Source: Asterochloris sp. CNOR1
Lineage: Eukaryota > Chlorophyta > Trebouxiophyceae > Trebouxiales > Trebouxiaceae
Reading direction: 5' to 3'
DNA length: 64,000 nucleotides
Assembly: GCA_963969365.1 (NCBI GenBank)
Contig: OZ017761.1
Location: 1,426,001 to 1,490,000, forward strand
Positions 44,468-56,800 of this stretch are shown here, piece after piece. A program made the translations under genes and the position numbers. The first letter of the stretch is position 1; every line of letters begins with the position of its first letter. Below the pieces are notes generated by a model. The model saw only the letters and a program-made list of their open reading frames with translations. It was not told where the DNA came from and ran no database searches.

Positions 44468-44597
44468 ATGAGCCCGTTTATGCATGCCAAGTTTGCACAG
44501 ATGCTGCAAACACTCGCAATGATCTTAAACTTCACCTGAACGGTCAACATGAACGACCTGGGCTGTCGTCTGGGGCAGACAGTCTGCAATCTGCAGA
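44468..44597 (+). CDS. Orphan C2H2 zinc-finger exon
   Basis: Plus strand, flanked by CTCTCTCAG and GTGAGA, so it looks like an internal exon entered with one carried base; reading through gives a stop at 44599-44601. It encodes YACQVCTDAANTRNDLKLH then LNGQH, a strict C-x2-C-x12-H-x4-H classical zinc finger. I found no convincing partner exons. Upstream lies the F-box gene on the other strand, downstream the H1-like gene. It may be a relic, an antisense gene or an unrecognised 5' part of something downstream. Confidence 0.45.
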
Positions 44598-44601
44598 GTG
44601 A

Positions 44602-45451
44602 GAGCCTTGAACCACAATAAGGCAAGTGACAGGAAACTAAACTCCAGTCAACACAGTGCTCAATTTTTCCTTGTTCCTCCGCTCTTCACCGTCCTCCTGT
44701 TGCCTACTCCCTAAAGCAAGGTAAGCTGCACATCCAGCCCGTCAAAACACTCGCCTTTCAGGTGAATGCCTGACTGCCCACCTCCTTGCAGGTTACCCTG
44801 CAAGCCCTGCAACAGCCCTCAGGGAAACAAACACAGCCCAGCAACACCACACCTGCCATCCCAGGGCATCAGGAGCGCAGGAGAGCCCTTCTGAGGTGAG
44901 TTGCTGTTGGTTAACAACGGGTCTCGTTGCCCAGTCTCCCGTGCCCCTGGGCCGTGTGCCTGCCCTGCTTCACGTGCCCCTGGGTGCCCCTGGTGCCCTG
45001 GCAGCCTGGCAGGGGCAGGCATGCTGCATGCAGGGGCTGAAAGGGTGATTTGCGATGGGTTTAGACAGCTCAGCAAACTGTATTTCCTGGCCTCTACTTC
45101 CGCCCCTGCTGCCTCCCTGCCCCTTCTGCCTTGCCTAGGCGGTCCACTAGGACCCCCTCTGCAGCCCTGAGGGGCCAGGGGCGGCAACAGGGCTGTCGTG
45201 AGCGCTCTGAGGTCGGGTTTGACATCGCAAAAAAGTTTGCCGTCCCAGCTTCTCGGCCCCCTGGCGGGCTGCTCAGCCCCCTTCTGCCCCTGCCTTGCCC
45301 TGCAAGGCTGCCTGGCACCTTCCCTCGCCTTACGAGCCAGGCAGGGCGTTCCCAGGCCGCTTGTTCGGGGAGAAAATCGGCTGGAATCCCTGAAAAACTG
45401 ACAGTGTGTCACACACTCACTAATTTTTTCTGCCTTTCCTGGCTGCAGACA
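44602..45451. other. Intergenic region upstream of the H1-like gene
   Basis: Very C/T-rich on the plus strand between 44930 and 45340 with many short CCCCTGG/GCCTGCC repeats, which open a long but low-complexity shadow frame on the minus strand. A CTGCAG acceptor ends 3 bases before the H1-like ATG, so a 5' UTR intron is possible here. Confidence 0.5.
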
Positions 45452-47249
45452 ATGACTGAGACAGCAGCAGCTGCCCCAGCAGTGGAGCCCACTGTGGCTG
45501 AGGCCCCTGCGGCGCCTGTGGAGGAGGCGAAGGCCCCTGCAGCCAAGAAGACTGCGGCCAAGAAGGGGACAAAGGTCGGCGCCAAGAGGAAGTCTGCTGG
45601 CGCCAAGAAGACCCCTGGTGAGCCTGCTGCATGCGCCTGCTGCCCTGCACATGCCTGCCTGTGCATGTACCCTGCCTGCTGTGCTGCAGACCAGCGGGGA
45701 GTCTGTAGTACCACTGTTTGCTGGCCTGATCTGAAGTCCTAGGTCTGATCTCAAAAAGTGCTACATGCTGCCGTGCTTGTTCTGCTGAAGGCCTGTCCGC
45801 CCAGCCTTGCTCTGCTTGGTGCCTGCTGGATGATGTCATGCAGCAGCCCACCTTTTGCGCATGCAGCATATGCTGCCTGCTTGTCTGGACCTGCTGGGCG
45901 CCCATGCGCGCTGTGATGTTACTTTCTTTTCTGCATGCAAATCTGCAGTTGCCTGCAAAGCAGGTGGCTCCTGGCTCCGCCACAAGCATGCTTCAATCCC
46001 ATTAATTCTGCAAGCTGCTTATGTAATTGCCCTGCATGGGGTCCCACTGCAATGCTCATGCAGAGTTGCCCCACAGCTTCCAAGATGAGCCCTGTGCAGC
46101 CATCGTGCTGCTGATCCCACCAAGCACCCCTGCTGAGCCAGCAGCCATGCTGCAGCCCTGCGCACCTAAACTCTTCTCCCCTGTACCATGCAGCCCCATC
46201 TTTGGCTTGCGCTAGAAAACCCTGGCTCTCTGATGGGTCGCCAGCCTGTTGGCCCAGCAACAAATGCTGACCTTGAGGGCCTCTCTGCCTGCAGCAAAGA
46301 AGCCTGCAGCCAAGAAGACGACTGCCACCAAGAAGGCAGCAACAGGGGCCAAGAAGACTGTGGCCAAGAAGACCACAGGGGTGAAGAAGGCAGCCAAGAA
46401 GGCACCAGTCACTGGCGCCAAGGCACCAGCTGCCAAGAAGACCACCACCAAGAAGGCGGCCGCCAAGCCTGCCACCAAGGCAGCCACTCCCGCCAAGAAG
46501 GTTTGTGCCCCTGCCTGCCCTCTGGTCGTGGCCTGTGCAGTTTTGCTGCTGCTGACAGACTGCTGCTCTGCCCAATGTGTGTGCACAACATGCAGGGTCC
46601 CTTGTTCTGTCCAAACTGCTTCTTCATTGCTGCACAAGGCCTGCTGCTGCTTGTCGGCGGTGCACTTGATGCCTGCAAGAGTCCCTGGCGTTTGCGTTCA
46701 GATCTGCTGCTGCCTGATGCCTGCCCGACCATATGCCTGACATGCTGTGCAATCCTGCTACAGGCTGCTGCCAAGAAGACAACAGCCACAAAGGCTAAGA
46801 AGACACCCACCAAGAAGCCTGCAGCCAAGAAGACAACAGCCCCAAAGGCCAAGACGACCCCGGCCAAGAAGCCTGCGGCCAAGAAGGTGAGCCCGGTGCA
46901 GTTCTGCTGTGATGTGCTTCTTTCATGCAGATGGGTGCATTGTTGACACACCTTCTGCTCAGCTTGAGCTCAGCCTTGCTGCAAACAATCGCACTGCTGT
47001 CTGCTGTGCAGCACCCCATGCTTTTTCACAGTTGCTGAGCAGCATAGACTTCCCCAAACAGATGCAGTGTTTTCTTATGGTGCTTCTCTGCAGGCCACCA
47101 CCACCAAAAAGACACCTGCCAAGGCCAAGACTGGGGTGAAGAAGGCTGCCACCAAGAAGCCTGCAGCAAAGAAGGCACCCGCAAAGAAGGCAGCTGCCAA
47201 GAAGGCCCCAGCAAAGAAGGCCGCCCCTGCAGCACCAGCCGCACAGTAG
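45452..47249 (+). CDS. Lysine/alanine-rich histone H1-like protein without globular domain
   Basis: Exons 45452-45617, 46295-46500, 46764-46886 and 47094-47249 join in phase to 216 residues. After an acidic/Ala N-terminus (VEPTVAEAPAAPVEEAKAP) the rest is AAKK, PAAKK, TTKK and KAP repeats to the end (PAKKAAPAAPAAQ). This matches the C-terminal tail of linker histones, which binds linker DNA and condenses chromatin. I see no winged-helix domain in any exon or in the 680-base first intron. The protein therefore resembles tail-only H1 proteins of some protists, or a spliced form lacking its globular exon. The exons themselves look like products of internal duplication. A TGTAA signal follows at 47578. 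It could also be another AKP-repeat nuclear protein. Confidence 0.75.
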
Positions 47250-47881
47250 CCTAGCCCTCCACGCCTGTGGATTGCTCTGGCCCCCCTGTGTTCCTGTTTC
47301 TTTGCTATCCCCTCAGTCGTTCAGTCTTGTTTGAGCAATGCTGACACACGTCTCCCATGCTCTGCGGGTGCACTTGTTTCAATCTTTCGTGGCGGGAGCG
47401 ATTTGCCTCTTTCCTCCTCTTGAGGCAACCCTCGCAATGCATGCTGACTAAACCCTCTAAATTCATGTATGTCTGTACCCCCAGCCTGCCCTCCCCTGGA
47501 CCAGGTCTGCAGGGTGGAAAACAGCCCCAAAGAACGCATGCTCTCATGCATGACCTGCTCAACTTTTGCTGACATCTTGTAAATCATCTCAGTAACTGAA
47601 GCAATGCGCTCGTCAGGTAGCCTGCCAATGAGCACTGGACTTGCCTCCTTTACCCAACCCTCAATAGGTCTGAGTCTTGCTCACGGAACGCACAGTTAAG
47701 AAAGCACAGCTCCCGAGAGTACATTGATATGCAAGTGCTGGGTCCTGACTGCGAGAAGCAGCACGTACTTCATTGCTGCGCTTGCAAGCAACTGTTGTTC
47801 TCAGCCTGATCTGTGCAAAAACATGCATCTGGATCTTTGCAAGCCAGATTGAGCAGAAGATTTCAGTGATCAACAGACCAG
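47250..47881. other. H1-like 3' UTR and promoter of the RBR ligase gene
   Basis: The probable 3' UTR of the H1-like gene runs to the TGTAA at 47578-47582. The remaining 300 bases must contain the promoter and 5' UTR of the next gene; no TATA box or repeat is obvious. Confidence 0.5.
47578..47582 (+). terminator. TGTAA poly(A) signal of the H1-like gene
   Basis: TGTAA about 330 bases after the stop, on the coding strand; chlorophyte-type polyadenylation signal. Confidence 0.55.
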
Positions 47882-50800
47882 ATGCTTCCAGATACCGCAG
47901 AGCGCTTGCGGCGGGCATGCATGGCTGGTGACATGGCTGCAGCGCAGGCAGCATTGAAGCCACAACCCTCCACATGGCAATTACTGCTGCGTATCATTGG
48001 GTGAGTCCCACTGCAGCATGCTGCACCTTGAAGCGCTTTGTTGGGACGTTACCTTTCGGCAGCCCCTCTGCGCAGACTGTGAAGCACGTGCGGTTCACAT
48101 GTGTCAGCTTGCAGCTCAAGACGCTGCAGGCATGCATGAGGTCTGGATGCAGTACTGGGACCGGGCGTGAATTGTCCAGCCTGTTCTGCCTTCGCCACTG
48201 GCAGCCTGCTGTGACAATCCTGATGCTTGCACAGCGTGGGCGTGGCAAGCTGCCTATGATGAGCTGCCAGTGCACTGTTCCAGCGGCCAGCTGTCCACGA
48301 AGAGCACCGTGCCTACCTGCCACCTGGCTGTCCTGCTGCAGGCTGGGGTGGCTGTCCAGGGCCAACAGCAGCCCCCCTGCCCAGCTGGACTTTGTCTACC
48401 ACCAGGACAATGCCAACATGCCCATCCACTACCTGGCCACAGGCCCGACAGGCTGGTGCGTGCACTCGGGCTGTGTCACACCAAGGCACCAGTGCACTTC
48501 TGCTTAAGCAGCCGTACCTGAGAGGCTAGGGCGCTGCTGTTCTCCCACAGCCCAGGCAGCGCAAATTGCACACTAGAGTCCCCATAGAAACATGCATACA
48601 TTGGTTTAATCAATCAAGGACCCCTCTGTACCAGCTATTGATCGAGAGTGGGACCTTCTATGCTCAGACGCTGTCCTCACGCCTCGCAGGTGTGCAGCTC
48701 AGCGCAAGTGGATGCCCAGTGCCAGGGACTCTGGCAGACTTAGGCTGCAGATTTTGCTGCTGGTGATACTGAAGGGGGCAGACCTGTGACATCCCATGCC
48801 CTGCAGGTTGTCTTGGGGGCGCAAGTCGGCTGCCCTGCATCACCCCCAAGCTGCAGACCCTCATTGCCACGCAGGTCTGCTGGCTGGCGCAAGTGGCTGC
48901 CCGCTGCCAGCACATCCACTGACTCAGACCTGCCGCGGGCCCAGCTCCTGAGCTGGCTGCTGGAGAGCAGCAAGCTGGACCACCTCTTTGCTGTGAATGC
49001 CAGCCTGGACCAGCCCCTGCACTGCTGCGTGAAGAGCGGCAGCTGGCATGTGCTCAAGGTCAGTGAAATCCCTCTGGGTTGAACCCCTGTGCCCTTGTTC
49101 CAGGCTAGCATGCGCAACAGCTAGGGGGAGCAGTGCATGTCTCTTGGCCCAGCATACAACACATGGTGGGCCAGAACGCCAAGCCTCAGGTCGAGCCCCT
49201 GCAGTGTTTTGTGATAAGTGACCGCTGGCACCTGAGCAAGACAAAGGGGCCATCCTAGCTCAGCCTGCTGCATGCACAAGGGATGTGGCTTATCGTCACA
49301 GTGAACCACTGCACTGCTGAGTGTAGCGCGGCAGCGTGCACGCGTCCTTAGGGTCATGATTGACATGCACAACATGCTTCTGGGCCACAGCAGGCTGCCA
49401 GCATGCTGCAGCTGGCAGGCACATAGGAAGGCTGCCAGAACATACACTGAGCGCAGATGCATGGCTGTCAAACAAGAGATGCTGTATTGTCTATAGGCTG
49501 TGCATAGCCCTCCCCCGTGCAGCTCCTCTGATGCTGACCAGCTGCTGCTGCAGGTCCTGCTGCAGCATGCCCTCAGGCACTCGCCTGCACTGGTCAGCAG
49601 GCTGCTGCACGCCCGAAACCTGGCAGGGGAGTGCCCGCTGCAGATGGCTGTTGCGGCTCAGCAGTGGCGGGGCGTGCATCTCCTCATTGCAGCAGGTGCA
49701 TGGCACATGGTGGTGCCTGCCTCCCCACACTGCACTGCTGCATGTGCACAGGGTGTGTCGCTTGAATGCACCTGCATGGCCGTCAGATGCTGAAAATACT
49801 GGAGTGCATGTACCTGCATGAGAGTCAAGGTGCTTGGAGGAATGTGCTTGTCTGGATTGCAGGCTCCCTTCATGGCAGTCGGGCCTTCACTGATGCTATC
49901 AGCATTGTTGCCTCCATCCTCGAGTCAGAGCAGACACCAAACCCAGGTTCCGTGCTGGTGAGTGGCTGCTCATGCCAACCCACTGCTTGATCATGCCAGT
50001 GAGCAGCCCCAGGTGCGTCATCAGTAGTCAAGTTTTCCCTCTTGCACCCCATAGACTCTGGGCCAGCCCACCTCCCAGAGACAGCGCGCTGCTCTGCATC
50101 TGCTGCCCCAAGCAACTGATGGGATGGTCTCCTGCAATGCCTGGAGATGCCCATTGCACCTCAAGCCAGCATCTGTGCCACCCCACACTCGAAGCCTATC
50201 TATTTCTGCCGTATGTAGGGGCGCTCGGCTACCTGCTCGACTCCTCATCTACTGCCTCTAAATCCAATCTAAAGCCCACACACCCTCCTCATGATATGTG
50301 CTAGTAAGGATGACCAGGCTGCTGACCTTGACCTGCCCGCCGCCTCTGCAATGTGACGCAGGCTCAGTCCCTTTCTCCATGCCACCTGCAGGCTGGTCTG
50401 GGCAAGCTGCTGGACTCCCTCGTTGGCGCAGCCCCACCAGCAGCTGAGTCAGCTGCCAGCAGCGTGCAGGCTGACTCCCAGGACCTCACACCAGTTGTGC
50501 TTGATGACCTGATGACTGTGCGGGCTCATAGACAGCAGGCTATAGACGTTGTGTGCGCAGCTGGGGTTGTGCCCCAGGCTGTTGCGCTGAAGCTGCTGCA
50601 GCACCACAGCTGGGATGTGTGGCAGGCGGTGACAGCCTGCAGGCGTAACCTGACTGGTGAGGTGCTGCCCGGGTGGGTCACAGCCCTGCACACTGGTCAC
50701 TTGGTGGTCTGCAGGGCAGTATGACTGGTGGGCTGCGGCTTGTGGTCTTACAGTACTTTGGTGACTTCAGGGCATGCAAGCGTGAGTTGATTGATGAGCT

Positions 50801-53800
50801 GCAGCATGTGCGGGGTCACAGCCTGGCACTGTGGCAAATCGGTGGCCAAGCAACTCATGCTGCGGCATCAGCGCCAGGCCATGCGCTCACTGCCTCTTGT
50901 GCCACTGCGTGGCAGGCAGAGGCCGGTGATGCCTCCAGTTGGTCTTTGTCTGGTCTGCCTCCATCAAAAGCTTAATCAGCCTTGAGGGGCGCTAGCTTGT
51001 TGGCACCAATTGGCTTACTGTTTTCTGCAGATGCGCTGAGGGCAGCAGGCATGCAGGCCGAGGTGGCTGCCCAGCTCAGCGAGCAGCATAGGGCTGCCAG
51101 GGACCAACAGTCTGACCCTGCAGCCACTCCAAGCCACTCCCAGGAGAGAGCCAGCTGCCTTATCTGTTTTGAAGAGCAGCGCGGCGATGCGCTGGCAGTG
51201 CAGCTGCCGTGCGGACACCCCACTTGTCAGAGCTGCTGGCAGTTAAGCTGTAGTATTAAGTTCATGGGTCATGGGAGCTGTGTGTTGTGGCTGTCAGGCA
51301 GCCCACCTGCTATGTCTGGTGTTGGGAGTGAGCTGGACGTGTGATGGCAGTGCAGCTGCTGTATGCCTAACCCACCTGGTAATGGTGCTGGCTGGTGAGC
51401 AGCACCTTGCCTGCACATGGCTCAAGGCTGCATCACAGGCGGCCTGGTTTGCTTGTGAAGCCAGTAAAGTGATGCGCTGGTAGTGCAGCTTTCGTGTCTG
51501 CAGCCCACTTGCCGCCTATTGGCAAGCAAGCCCTGCCTTGGTGTGCCTGCCAGACTGCATCAGAGCTGAGAAAGATGGAGCCAGCTGGCTCAAAGGGCAC
51601 GTGGATGATAGGCATCATACACGGAGCACCCTGGCAATGCGCTGGCAAGGCACCTCCTTGTCGGACACCTTAGGCTGAGCAGCAAAAGGCCTGTGCAGAC
51701 CTGCTTGCACATGTCATCTGCCATCGCTGCCATATCTGTGGTCGTCCATCCCAGCAACCTCAGCAAAAACGACATATGCCCACTGCCTCTCTGCAGGGCA
51801 TAGGGCACAGGCAGCCCTACTTGGCTCACACCTGCAAGCATACCAGCTTGTCTGCTTTGCCAGCCCTCTCAGTCACCAGTCTGCTGCCCCTGCAAGGCAT
51901 GGCGCCGATAGCCTGGCTGGCAGCTGCAGGCAGACTGATCTGCGGCCCACTCAGCGACTTGCCTGCTGCCTTGCTGCAGGGCATGGCCCGGGCAGCATTG
52001 TCAGACGGCAACCTGCAGCAGCTGGCCTGCCCCAGCCCAGGTTGCCGCCTGCCCCTGCCAGCCTCTCTGGTGCCCCACGTCCTGCGCGGCAAGCGCCAGC
52101 AGGGGCGCTTCCTGGAGCTGCTGGCACAGCAGCACATTGCTCAGCATCCCCTCATGCGCTGGTGAGGCTGGCAGTGTCAATACTGCCTGCGCAAAACAGC
52201 CCTTGTGCCGCTTACATACGCTGAGGTCTTCACCTGGGGACTGTAGAGCATTGCCGCAATGCAGAGCTGCTCAGCCGACAAAGCATTGCAGGACACATCT
52301 CCATGGACTGGCGCCCCCACGGCGCCCGTCAACAGAGCATGTGAGTCACATGTCAAATGCACCATGCTAGCTGCCAGAATGCCACCCTGCTAGGTCACAA
52401 ACCCAGCCGCTATCACTCTGGTGGCAATCCCGTTTGCAGACCACCTGTCCCTGAAGCTGCCTGCACTGTCAACAGGCACCGATACTGACAGCATAGGCCA
52501 CACTCGCCCCTGCTGGCATCACTGCAGGTGCCCTGAGCCAGCTCAGGGCTGGCATCCCTGGCACCCTTTGCCGGTGTTCTTTTGGTTGGGACCTCAGCTG
52601 TTGATCAGACCCACCTTGACATTGACCATCAGGTTGTACCTGCTGATTCAGGTGCCCTGAGCCAGCCTGCGGCCAGGTCGTCTCCCTGGCACCCTTTGTG
52701 GACGATGTGTCCCTGAGCACCGGGCAGCCTCTGCACCAGGCGATGCCACCCCAGTCTTCGAGGACTGTGCACTGCAAGCGGGGCCACAGCTTCTGCTTTG
52801 CTTGCGGTGGGCTGGCGCACGAGCCTGCAGGTTGTGAGCAGGTAGCTATGTACAGGACCACACTGCAGCCACATTGCCACACAACATCTTCAGGCACATG
52901 CCATCCAAGTCTATAGCAGGGCTGTCCATGTGCTTGCCAGACTTGCGTAGGTAGGTGCTGTCAAGTGCCATTGCATCTTCAATGCCACACAAACAAATAA
53001 GTACATTTTGTCCACACGCAGCAGGGCTGCCTATGAGCCGGATGCTGTGAGCAGGTTGGCGGCCCAAATTTTCGTGGGCCACCGCAGTCTGTGTGGCTGC
53101 AGACTGCTCTGGGGAACATTCAGTGGTTTTCAATGAACACATCCGATGAAGATGCATGACTGCCTTGCCTGTAGACTTGGGAGTGGCAGTCCCCAACAGC
53201 TAAGCCATGTAATGCCTTTTGCATCATCAGCACTGTGAGGATGATTGGCCAGACTCAGACCTGCACAGTGCATGCTTACACAGACTGCCACATCAACATC
53301 TCCCTGCCCTGCAAGCAGCTCCGTAAGTACAAGCCCGACAGCCAAGCTGTTTGATGCAGTGCGCAGCAACAATGAGGGATGATTGAGTGGCCACACGCAG
53401 GCCTAGCATAGCTTGACAATCGCTGGATCCTAACCATATTGCCTGCAGACTTGTTGCTGGCAGGCTCTGACAGCCAGAACTTCACAATGCTGTGCATAGG
53501 TCGCCAATTCCTGCAAGGGTCCAATGCTGCCCAACCAATATCTACAATTGCCCTGCCTGCAGGCTCGCGAATGGCAGGTCCTCATGGCCAAGCTCCGCAA
53601 CACAACACGCAGCATTGATGAGGGGTGGATGACCAGCCACACGAAGCCCTGCCCCGGCTGCGGCTCTCGCATCCAGCGCATCAGTGGGTGTAACCACATG
53701 ATCTGCTCGCAGTGCCACATGCACTTCTGTTGGGTGAGCATTGCCTTACACCCTGCACTTGCTGTCTGATAGCATGGAGGAAAGGACACCTGTTGTGGCG

Positions 53801-56800
53801 TGTGGGTGCAATATGCATTTGTATTGGCGTCTTCAGCAGGCAGTGAACTCTGTGTTGCCTAGCTTGAGGTGGTTGCACCAAGCACATTTCTGCAGCAGAT
53901 CAGCCACAGCCACTCTGCGCCTTCCCAGCAGCATCTGTGCTCTCTTGAGCTTGCAAAGCACCGCAATTTTGCTGGGCTCTCCTCCATCCAGGGTTTGCAA
54001 TTAAATATTCATGTCTCTTTGCTGTCCACTGCAGATGTGCGGTGATAAATGGGGCCTGCATGGCACCTCAACAGGCGGATACTACCTCTGCAATAAGGTG
54101 AGATCGACACAGTCTATACTTTGCACTCTAGGGCTCTCACAGTGCATGGCACTGCTCACATCTCAGAGAACCCCTTTCCGCTGACATTGTGACGCCATGC
54201 CTCCTTTATTGGCTCTGCAATAGAATTGCTGCTGGCCATGCACCTCTAGCACCACCTCCCTGTGTTGGTTCTAGATGAGTAACAAGGTGCCATTACCCCT
54301 GTCATGCATGTGCATGCCCTCAGCAAGTAGTGCACTCTATGCTCTTCCACAGCTCACAACAGCTTGTTGTGACCTTTTATCTGCTGGCACGATGTGTACC
54401 ATGGGCATGAGGATGGCAGAAAACGTGCTGAATAACCTTGACAAGCCTGTCTTGCTCGCACTGACTGCCAGGTGGATCCTGAAGCTCTACGGCAGGAGGC
54501 AGGCCTGCAGCAGCTACCAGTGCAGGCCCCTGGCGTGCTAGGGCAGCTCTTCACCCCTCTACAGGTATCAGCTTCCATGCTGCAGGGGAATCTTGCACGG
54601 AGCGTGAAGCAGTCCTACGCTTCACTCACTGTCTAGAGGCTCACTGCACAGAGGCCTGTAAACGGTGCAATGCTCCAGCAGTGTTCTGCAGGGTAGGCAT
54701 GCAGCATCATGGATGTGGGTCACGCTGAAGAGCAGCCAGCACTGACTGCCATGGCAGCATGGCGCTAGTTGAGCTGTGCTTTCTAGATTTGCTGTGTAGG
54801 GCTGTCATGTCAGGCGGACAAGCCTTATCTTCCTGCAAAACATCTGTGCGCTTGCTTGTCAATGTCTACACATTTTCAGTGGGGCTGCGCAGCATTAGCC
54901 CATAAATGACTCTGCAGGCTGAGGTGTCAGACCAGATGCTGTCCAAGCTTTTCTTTGCAACCCTGCGGGCTGTTTCATGTAAAGGCACAACTTTCCCTCC
55001 CTGTTGCTGTGCTGCCACTTCAAGGCATGACTGCTAATGCCCCAAAATGTACATTCATCAACCCATCACTGCCTTTGCAGGCCAAGGTGTCAGACTGGAA
55101 GTTTACTTATTTCTTGCGCCGCTATGTGGCCAATGAGCCCAGCGAGGCCGTGATGTTGCGCTCTGCGCGACGGTGTGCAGAGCTCACCCATGCAGCACTG
55201 CCAGAAGCTCTGTTGCGGAGGGGCGATGCGCTTGGGCAAGCGCCTGAGGCTCTGAAGGAGATTGTGGACTTGGGCGCAGTGTTGGAGGAGGGTGAGTCTT
55301 GTTTGGCTGCATGGTCATATCTGCTGCTGAGCAGGAGACAGCTGCCTTGACTTGGTGAGCTCCTTGCCTGGTGTTGTTCCAAGCTGACCCATGCGGGCCT
55401 GTCAGAGCTGTTCTGAAGCGCAGCAATGCCCATTGGGGGGCTGAGGCTTAGGATGCGGCTGTGGGTATGTGTGACGTGCCGGGGGAAGTTGGTGTGTCCA
55501 TGTGGCTATGATATCATGGGCGGCTGCATCAAGCCCCGGCAGCCTGGGGGCAGCCCGGGAGGGGAAGGGCGGGGGGATTCTGTCCTGCAAGGGAACTGGT
55601 GCCTCAGTGTTTCGCTGACTGACCTGCACAGCCCCAGTGAAGCTTGCACTCCTGAAGATCTGCTTATCTGGACTTGATGTTGCGCCCAGAACAACATGGT
55701 ACTGGGAGCTGCAACTCAAACACAGCTGAAAACCGCCCGATCTGACTGCAGAGCCTGCTGTCTCACTGCAGGGAGGGGCCATGCACCTCAGCCGCTCAGC
55801 GCCGGCAGGCAGGTCGGCCCCCTGGAGGCAACCCTCAGCACCCAGTCCCCTGCTGAGCAGCCCAGCCAGTCACAGGCTCAGCCTCCCCCAAAGGCAGGTG
55901 TAGCCAACCCCAGCGCAGCAGAGCCTCATCTGGGCCCCCAGCAGGCTCAGACAGGCACCAGGCTCACAGCAGCAGCAGCAGCAGAGCCCACAAGACGTTT
56001 GCTGCCTGAGGTCGCCCAGGAGGTCACCCGGTGCCGGCAGGTCAGCTCTGGGCCATGCTGTGGTGCTGCAACTCATGTCCCAAGGGCCGAATGCAGACAC
56101 ACCAGTGCCAATAGCAACGGAGAACGGCAGCAGCATGGGTAGTGCCTCCTTCGTAATCATCTGGCACATTGCGAGGTAGGACGTGAAAGGTTTCCAGTAT
56201 GAGGCTCTTCTGTGCAAAGGAGACAAAGTCTGCTGTCTGCACAAGTGTCTGATTGAGCTCGGTAAAAACTCTTGTGCCCTGTTCAGCAACACCACCACTC
56301 AGCAGCCTTCCTGGTAGTGCCCTTTGACTGGGGCTGCATTGCTCTGCACTGGAAGCTCTGACATACACAGAGTGCACCATGCCTGATGCAGGTGCTGCAG
56401 AGCTCTGTGGTGCTGGGCTATTTCATCTCGCCTGAGGCTTGCAGGTGAGTGGGCAAGCTGGACCAGTGCTGGGAATGCGTCAAGAGGGCGCTCAGCCACT
56501 GCCACATGGATGTTTGCTGCATGATGTAGCACCCTGAAACCAAGGGGCAGCTTTCATCTGCCCATTGGCACCGCAGTTGCTTGGCACCGCAGTTGCTTTG
56601 CTGCCTGTCTGCTTACGCCGTCTGTCTGGGCCGGGATCAGCACAGCGCGGCAGCCTACTTGAGCATAACTGCACCCATCTGCTTGATGATGCCAGCATTC
56701 CCTGCCTGTCTGCTGCAGCCAAACCAGGCTGCATGGCTGGAGGCATACATGTTGCTGAGCAGCCCACCAACATCCTCTGCCTGTGTGGCGCAGCCGTCTG

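Noticed and set aside
44819-45754. Long minus-strand ORF of 311 codons
   Set aside because: It is Gly/Arg/Pro low-complexity, overlaps the H1-like first exon on the other strand, and arises from C/T-rich text without stops; no family resemblance.
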